Below are positions 11,097-20,000 of a DNA stretch of 64,000 nucleotides, piece by piece; the stretch's first letter is position 1, and each line of letters begins with the position of its first letter. The stretch comes from an uncultured Prevotella sp. (GTDB lineage: Bacteria > Bacteroidota > Bacteroidia > Bacteroidales > Bacteroidaceae). Where the stretch lies: NCBI GenBank assembly GCA_946186115.1, contig CAMHLV010000005.1:1-64000 (forward strand), given 5' to 3'. The translations under genes were made by a program, and so were the position numbers. Below the pieces are notes generated by a model. It ran no database searches, was not told where the DNA came from, and saw nothing but the letters and a program-made list of their open reading frames with translations.

Positions 11097-14000
11097 TTAT
11101 TCGTTTCCTTCGACGTCGTCGCCGCCGTTGTCACCAGTACCGGCATTACCACCGTCACTGTCCATCGTCACTCCGGTCGGGCTGTAGATGGCGCGCAGGT
11201 GGAGCAGGGCATCGCGGGCTGTCAGCAGCTTCGTCTTGGTATTGGTACTGTCGGCACTCAGCGAGGTAGCATTGGTCGTGTCGCCCTCGCCCTTCTGCGA
11301 GCTCCAGTAGGGGCCAACAGGAATGAAGATGCTGTTGCCGTTAGGTCCGGTCACACGGTAGCCGTTGACATCGAATGCCCAGGTACACTTCGTGAGCAAC
11401 TCGTCGATATTGGCAATCGACGGCAGACGATAGTGGATGCCCAGGCGCGTATGAGCGGCGTCGCTGGTTGTACCACCGATGTAGTTGTAGGTGGACGGCA
11501 CGCTGTACGAACCTGTCTGGTTCGGTGCAACCTCACCCCAGCGGTAGCCGTCGCCGGCAGCCTCCTCGTCGTTGCTGCCCATGTTCATGTCAACCCACCA
11601 GACACCCGACGGCAGTCCGAGGTTGACGGCCTTGGCACCGAAGCTCTTGATGGCACCCTTATGTACCTCACCCTCATAGCGGGTGTATGCCTGGTAGTAA
11701 TAGGTGGCCACCTTGACGGTGTCAATCTGTGCATAGAAGACAGAGTCGGTAGCGTCGAACTCAGCCACGACAGACTTGCTGTCCGACATATCGCTCTTGG
11801 TGCTGTAGATGAATCCTACCTCCAGACCGCTGGCCGGCTTCTGGGCCTTGGTATGACCGTAGAACGTGGCGGCATTGCCGAGACCCCACTTCACGCTGTC
11901 GGTGAAGAAGGTGTAGTCGGTCATCGGGATGGCATTGCCATACTTCGTCTCAGTGCCTTTGCTGACGTATGCTCGTACCCAGTAGTCATCGCCTACGGTG
12001 AGCGTCTTCAGCTGATCGTTGGTCAGCGTGATATGATAGACACCATTAGCCTCAGCTAGCTGGCTGACGTCAATGAATGCCTTCGGATCTTCCGTCGCAG
12101 TATCGCTTGTTCTCACGATGCTCTGTGACGTACCAATGACGAAGCCCTGCGTCAGATTGTCGTCTGCCGAGTTGAGTCCGAGCATCATGCCGTACAGCGT
12201 GTTGCTGGTGCGGTCGGCAGCATAGTTGACGCTGTCGGTGCGGATGAAGATATCCTGATCGCCCAGCTTGCCGTTGGTGTCATAGACAGGACGGATGGTC
12301 AGACCGTCGTAGCGCGTGAACAGCGGGGCCGACTTGCTGGTAGCATCGAACATCAGGGACGAAGCGTACCTCGTCATACCATTACCCTGCGGTATGGACG
12401 ACCAGTAGCGTCCGCTCGAACGATAGCCGTTAAGGTCGGTGTTGTCGCGGTAGCCAGCAGCCGGCAGGAAGATGTTCTCGTGCGTGACGGTGTTCTCTAC
12501 CCAGTAGCCTGGCACGTCTTTCTTCGAAGACCAGGTCCATGAGCAGTTGCTCATCAGTTCATTCATCTCATCGAGTGTCGGCATACGCCAGCAGCCGTTG
12601 AACTTACGGTTGGAGATATCCCACTCGGTAGCACTGATGTTGCTGCCTATATAATGATAGGTGGCATTGTCGTTGTTACCCGTGGCATGGCGGTAGGTCA
12701 CGGCCGTGTAGTTCAGCTGCGTGATGGTGTCGCCCCATGCATAGTAGTTACCGTCAAGCTCCGGCAGGTTGGCACCGACGTTACGGTCGGCCCACTTCAC
12801 GGAGAGTCCGAGGTCGATGGCCGTCGGCGTAGTGCCCTCTGTTGAATTCGTCGAGAAGGCCTTGACGGCTCCACGATAGGTAACGCTGGAGTTGCCGTCG
12901 CTCTTGATGACGTATGCACGGTAGTAGTACATATTACCCTCCGCCAAACCGCTGATGGTGGTATGGTATGCACCGCTGGTGCTGACAGATACCGTTTCCT
13001 TGGTGGCATTGGCCATTGCCGACGAGCGTGACCACTCAAATCCAATCTCGGTGCCATTGCTGAAGTCGGAAATGTTGACGATACCGTTCAGCTGAGCCGA
13101 GTTCGTGGTGATGTCGGTCGGGGCAGTGGTGGCAATCAATGCCGTGACAGGACGTACCATGTGACCCAGGTAGCGCTCAGCAGCACCCACGAAGTAGCTG
13201 CCTGCCGTTTCCGTCGGCAGCACATTGAGCCGCTGGGCATTGCTGATGGCAGCACCCTGTGTCGATGACCAGTAGTAGTCGGCAGGCAGGAAGATGCTGT
13301 TGCCGCCGCGCGACACGCGGTATCCGGCGACACCGTTGAGCGTTTCCTTCGTCCACGTACAGTTGGCTATCAGCTCCTGAACCTCCGTCTCACTCGGCAT
13401 GCGTGTACCCTCGATCTTCAGCGTAGCCACGTCGTAGGTGGCATTGCTGCTAATGTCGGTACCAATGTCGGTATATCCGGTGCTGGTGTGGTGGACGTAG
13501 TTGTCGTAGGTGTAGCTGTCCTTCTCGGCAGTCTCACCCCATGCGTAGCGGTCGCCCGTGTCGGAAGCTACGGTAGAACCGATGTTGACATTAGCCCACT
13601 TGACACCGCTGGGCAGACCGAGATCGACAAAGTCGATACCCATCTGCAGGGCATTGGGAGCATAGTAATACTTGTCGCCGTACTTGACGTATGCACGATA
13701 GTAATAGGTGCCTACGGGCAGCGTCTTCAGTTTACCCTGGAAGGCCGACGACGAATACGTTGACGAATGGATAGAGTCAGTCTTGTTCTCATCCACCTTC
13801 ACATCCTCGCTCGTACCGATGACGAAGCCACGCTCCTGGAGGTTGTTCAGCACCGTCTCAGCACCCACCAAAGTGGCGAAGAGGTCGGAGTTGCTGTAAC
13901 CGGCACGCCAGTTGGTGCTGTCGGTACGCAGATAGACCTTATTCTGGTCGTCGAAATCTACGTTCGACTGCATCACTCCTCTGTAGCCCCAATCCGACGG

Positions 14001-17000
14001 GTCATTAGAGGTGAGATAGATGAACTTGCTGTTATCACTGTTATTCGTCACCTTCCAGACGTTGACGCCATAAATGGTCTCCTGAGTCCAGGTACAGTTG
14101 TCAAGCAACTGCTGCTTCTCGGCCTCCGTCGGCATGCGCCATACACCGCCGAACTCAACGTATGCCGGGTCGACACCTGCATACTTGCCTGTCAACGTGC
14201 CGTTGAGACCCATCTCCTCGGGTGTTGCCGCATCGACGTTGATATTGGCCCACTGTATGCCTACGCCTAAATCAACATCGGTGAAGCCGAACTGCTTGGA
14301 GTCTGCATGCCAATAGGTACCAGTGTCACTCTTAATATAGGCACGGTAATAGTAGGTGCCGTCGTTGCGCGTGTTGTGTTCAATCGTTCCGACGTAGTTG
14401 CCACTGCCGTCCTTGGTCGGCCGGGCTTTGATAATCTCTACGCCGCTGGTGGTCACCGTCAACTCTGGCGTCGTACCGATAACGAAGCCCGTCTCGTAGT
14501 TAGCAGGCAGGTTGAGCACAGCCGAGTAGAAGTTGACGCTGTCCTTCTGATAGCGCCAGTCGGTGCTCTCGGTGCGGAAGTAGAAGGTTACGCCATCAAC
14601 GAACGGACGTGCTACGGGACGGATGGCATTACCACGCCAGCGGGCATTGTCGGCTATCGACGGGTCGGCACTGTTGGCACTGACATCGAAGTTGAACTCA
14701 CGGGCCTGACGGTAGTTGGCTGAGCGGTTGCTGCTCCAGTAGTAGCCAAGCTTGGTCACCTCGTCGTCGTGATTCTGGTTCTGACCGCCTTCCTCGTTGG
14801 TCGAGTAGTCGTAGTTGGCATCGCGCTCATCGACGGTGTAGTAGTTCGACGGCAGGAAGATGCTGTTGCTGTTGACGTTGCTCTTCACGCGGTAGCCCGG
14901 AATATGGGCTACGGTGTCGCGGGTCCACGTACACTGTTGACGCAACTCGTTCCACTCCTCGTCACCAGCCATACGCCACAGTCCCTTCAGGAACTTATTT
15001 GCCACGTCGGTGGTGTCGTTGGCACTGATGTTGGAACTCAGGTCGCGGTAGTGCTGCAGCTCGCTGTCGAAGTATTTGTATCCGGCCTCAGTGAAGACAT
15101 CCTTCGTCGTGGTCTCACCCCAGCCGTAGAAGTCGCCGTGGTCCTTGATGCGCCAAGCACCCATGTTGACATTGGCCCACTTGGTGCCGCTGGTCAGTCC
15201 GAGATCGACCATGACGATACCGAAGTCCTTGATGTCGCCGTAATAGTATTTACTGCCCACCTTGGCAAAGGCACGGTAGTAGTACATGCGGTTGTTGTCC
15301 AACGGCGAGATATTGGCCTTGAACATGCCGTTCACCTTGCTGTTGGTAGCCGAATTGTAGGTCACAACATCGCTGGCACCGCCGTCATCCTTAGCCTTGA
15401 GGTTTTCGGCCGTAGTACCTACCACGAAGCCATAGGTGGCACTGTGACTGTCGTTAAGTCCTAAGATACAGCCATAGATGTCGGCACTGGTGACGCCGGC
15501 CACCCACGAGGTACGCTCGGTGGTGAGGCTCATCTTATGACCGTCAGGTAATACGACGTTGATCTTGGCAATAGGACGTACATAGTGACCGTGGTAGCGG
15601 TAGTGGTACTTCATCAGTCGGTTGGTCGTACCACCCTCCATGCCGAGGGCGTTACGGTCACGCGGAGCACGCGATGACGTCCACAGGGCTGTGTTCTCCC
15701 ACGGACCGTAATAGCTAGAGTGGTAGCCGCTCATCGTCCACTTGGGCATGCGGTCGTTCTTGGTGATGAATATCCAGTTGCCGTTCTTCTTGCTGACGAC
15801 CTTATAGCCAGCCACATTGGTATAGTAGCCGCCGTTGTCGTTAGGCACATACTTATAAGAGATGGAGTCGCGCCACTCGCAGCTATCTACGAGCATCTGG
15901 AGGTCATCCTCCGACGACATCGACCACAGGGCGCCGCGGCCGCCATATTCCGCCTCGTCCCAGGTGTAGTTCCACTTGGAGTGGGCCACGTCGTACTTCG
16001 TACCCTTGATCTCGTTGCCGAGGTTGTTGTACTCATCGTCACCCGTAGCGTAGTAGTAGATATAGTCGTCGAACCGGAATGTCGAGCGGGTGTCATTCTC
16101 ACCCCATGCATACTGGTTGCTGTTATCCTCGGCATAGCGCGAACCTACGTTGATGCTGGCCCAGTACATCTTGTTGTTGAAGCCCAGGTCGCGGAACTCC
16201 AGTCCGTAGCGACCGGTCTTGCCATAGACAAATTCACCGTTATACTTGATGAAGGCACGATAGTAGTAGGTGGTGTCACGCTCGTAGGGCACCGTCAGTT
16301 GGAAAGAGCCGTTAACAGCCTGCGGATGTCCGTCAACCTGCACATAGTATAGCTTGGCCTCGTTGGTGAGGGTGTCGGCAGCCACAGGATCGTGGTGGTA
16401 GCCTACCATGATACCCACGCGGGCCTCCTTCGAGAGTTGCTCCATGTCCTTGAGTTCCTCATCATCACCGCTGTTCACTGCATAGTCGTTGTTGAAGCCC
16501 GTAACACTGCCGTAAACGGTAGCCTCCTGTGCTCCTACCATCCAGTCCACGTCGCCAGTGATGATGTTCGGCTGGCGTACAAACTTGATGGAACGGCCAT
16601 AGTAGTACTTATCGGCAATCTTCACATAGGCGCGCACCCAGTAGGTGCTATCCACCTTGAAGAGGTTGATGTTCTGGCGGTCGTACCAGAAGAGGGAGTC
16701 TTTCTTGACATCTTCGTGCGGGAAGTCGTACTTGAAGTACTGGCCGCCCGTGCCACCCTGATGGGTGGTCAGTGTGTCGGAGCCCACGACGAAGCCAGTA
16801 CCTTGGATGTCAGGCACATTGTATTCCGTATGAGCCCAGCGCTGCTGAACGGCACCGAAGAACGAGCCGAAGAACGACACATAGTCAACTTTCGGATGCA
16901 CAATGGCATCATCGGTGCGGATGACTATCTCGTCCTTGCCGGCGTTGGGCAGGGTATCGGTGCTCTCCCAGATGGCACGCTCGAAATCCACGCCGCGACA

Positions 17001-20000
17001 GCCGTGACCATGGTTATAGACACTGCTGAAGCCGGGCTTGGTACTATAGCTGTCGATGCGGATGAAGTCGTAGTTGAGCGACAGATCGGTATAGTTGTCC
17101 TGATGCTGATAGTACTGTATGTTGCGGCGGATGAAGATCTTCTTACCGTTAGGACCAGTACCCGTCATACCGGCACAGCCGTAGAGGGTGTCGGGTTCCC
17201 ACGTACAGTTGTCTATCAGTTCCTGAGCCTCACTATGGTATGGCTGGCGATAGACGTTGTGCCACTTCTTGTGCGAGGTGTCGTTGAGACCTGCGGAACC
17301 GTTACCGTCGTTGCCGTAAGGCATATTGGTCTGGCCGTTCACACCATGGTTATCTCTCGTAGGCCATGTGCTATAGCCGTTGAGCGGACTGTTGCCACCG
17401 GTATTGATGCTGGCCCAGCGCTTGCCCGAAGGCAGACCGAGGTCGAGCAGTTCGAAACCGAAGGTGTTGACGTCGCCGTAGTGGAACTTATTATTATAGT
17501 ACGCGTACGCGCGGAAATAATAGGTAGTATCTTTTGGCAGTGTGAAGTCATGCTCTATAGGACCACCCTTGCTGCCGTCGTAGTCGTTGAGGACGTTAGT
17601 GAGTACATAATCATCTATCAGGTTATTCCCGGCAGGCTTCTGTGGGTCGTCGCTCGTTGTCAGGTCGCGGTTATATCCGATGATGAGACCGGCTCTGAAG
17701 TTAGCCGATGATGCCTCGTTGGCCAGGATACCCTGAATGGTACCCGTAATGTGGGCGTTAGTGCCATACATCTTCCACACGGTCTCCTTACCCGTCACCT
17801 GATCGGCCAGATGGAACGAGCGGGCGTCGCCGTAATAGTAGCTGTTGCCCACCTTCAGGTAGAAGCGGTAGTAGTAAGTGCCGTCGCTCGTCAGGTTGTC
17901 ATTCTTGTCGAGCACGAGGAAATACTGCGAGTTGTTCTTGTGCGTCTGGACATGCTTGATAATAGCATTGTTCCAGGTGACATCCTCCGACTCGCCCACC
18001 ACGAAGCCTAACTCGTACTTGTCGGAAGCCAACGGGTAGTTGATGCGATAGCTGCCCTGCAGGGCCACTGCCGTGCGGTAGTTCAGATAGTAACAAGTAT
18101 CGGTGGCGAGGTATGCCAGCGTGTCGTCGCGCAGCTTGTCGGCACCCTTGGAAAGTCGTAGGTTGTAGCGGGCTACCGGGCGCACGGTATGTCCCTGATA
18201 GAACTCATACCAAGTCAGCGTCCAGTCGTCATAACTCGATGGGGTGTCGAAGAACTGCTGCTGGCTGCCGTTGAGCGATACGGTCTTCACTGAGTCTGTC
18301 GATTCAAAGCCGTCAGAGACGTGGAAGAATCCTGCCGAATGGAACTGCGTAGTGTCGGTAGTCCATGTCAGAGTGTGGTCCTTGGTGTTGTTGTAGCTAC
18401 CGCCCTTCTTACCCTTCAGCGGCAGGAAGATGCTGTTGCCGTTGGTGCCGGTGACGCGCCAGCCAGGAACGCCGAAGAGCGTCTCGAACTTCCACGTACA
18501 CTGGTCTTTCAGCGACTGCCACTCGTCTTGCTCAGGAACGACGAAGAGGTTGCCGTACTTGGTGTTCTCGATATATTTACCAGTATCCGTAAACTTGGGA
18601 TTGTCATTACCCCAGTTCACGTAGGCGGCATCGTTCTTCGTACCGGCGAAAGCCTTCCAGTAGAGCTCGCCTTCACAGTTGTACTTGTTGTGCTCAGCAC
18701 CACGGAAGCGCACGGTATAGTCCTTACCGTGTACGCTGGGAACGGTCAGGTTGACCCACTTGGTCTTAGAGGTCGTAGGATGGTCAATGTATTTATCGAC
18801 ATCACCATCTCTATATGTTTCTCTAACATATTTCAGCGTGTCATCGATATACGTCTTCTCATGGTATGCAAACTTGGTCTCGGCCTCGCCGTAGGCATAG
18901 TAGTCGGGGTTGTCCTCGGCGTAGGCACTACCCACGTCGATGTTGGCCCACAACAGCGTCTGGCCCTTGCTGTCCTTGACGCCCAGGTCAACATAGTCGA
19001 GTCCGAACTGGCGTGCCTCGCTGTAGCGATAGACACCGTCGGCATAGACGAAGGCACGCACCCAATAGACAGTGTCGATAGGCACATCCATCACTGCCTC
19101 GTAACGCGGACTCTTGACACCGTCGATGATGCGGGTGTTATCCAGTTTCTTGCCAGTCATGTTGTGATACCAGATGGTCTCGTAGTTGCCTATGTCAATG
19201 TTAGCACTGTCGCCGACGACATAACCCACCTGGGCATTTTCACGGTCGTTCACGAACTCGACACCCTCGACAAAACTGTAGAGCGTGGCCTTCTTCTCGT
19301 GAACCTCCCAGCCTATGCTGTCGATGTCGATGGTCAGTGGAGCTATTTTCTTGGGCTTGCCGTAGAAGGTCTGGTCGTCTAAGGTGATATAGGCACGATA
19401 CCAGTATTCCTTGTCGGCACGCATGGTGTCGCGCACAGCCTTGGGTAGCGGCACAGTGTAGAGTCCGTTGTAAATGTCGGCCTTCTTCACCGTATCGGGC
19501 ATATTGCCGCAGGGCAGGTCTAAGAGCGTACCACCCTTGAAGTCGTGCAGCACGAAGCCGCGCGTGATAGTGGCGTATTTATCCTTCATGGCTTTCGTGA
19601 CACCTAACTCACGGCCATAGAAGCGGATGTCGGTACTGTCGAGGCTAACGTAGTAGCGTCCCACGGTGTCGGTACTGATAAACAGTATCTCCTTGTCGCG
19701 TGTCTGGCAGTTGGTCTGCAGCACGGGGCGCACCCACAGCTTGTTGTCGTAGTTCGACTGCGAGATGCCGCTGAGGTAGTTGACATAGTAGGCATTGCCG
19801 CCCGATGTGGGTCGCTGCGACGTCCAGTAGTTGGCATAGTCATAGTTGTAGCCTGGAGTATATGGCATGTACTCCTTGACATCGTTGATACCTGTCACGC
19901 GTTTCACATTCAACGAGAAGCGCGGCTTATTGTTGGGCGTGACGAAGGTCAGGGTGTCGATAAATGCCTGTGCCTGTTCCACGGTGGGCAGTGTGAAGCA

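Noticed and set aside
10901-11158. 85-aa minus-strand ORF with NDNENEDDNENEN
   Set aside because: Out-of-frame reading of the hexamer repeat and overlap with two real CDS ends; no support as a gene, so kept only as a repeat observation.
16392-17711. 439-aa plus-strand ORF
   Set aside because: Antisense shadow of the giant 11097-22745 ORF; Val/His-rich composition typical of antisense reading.
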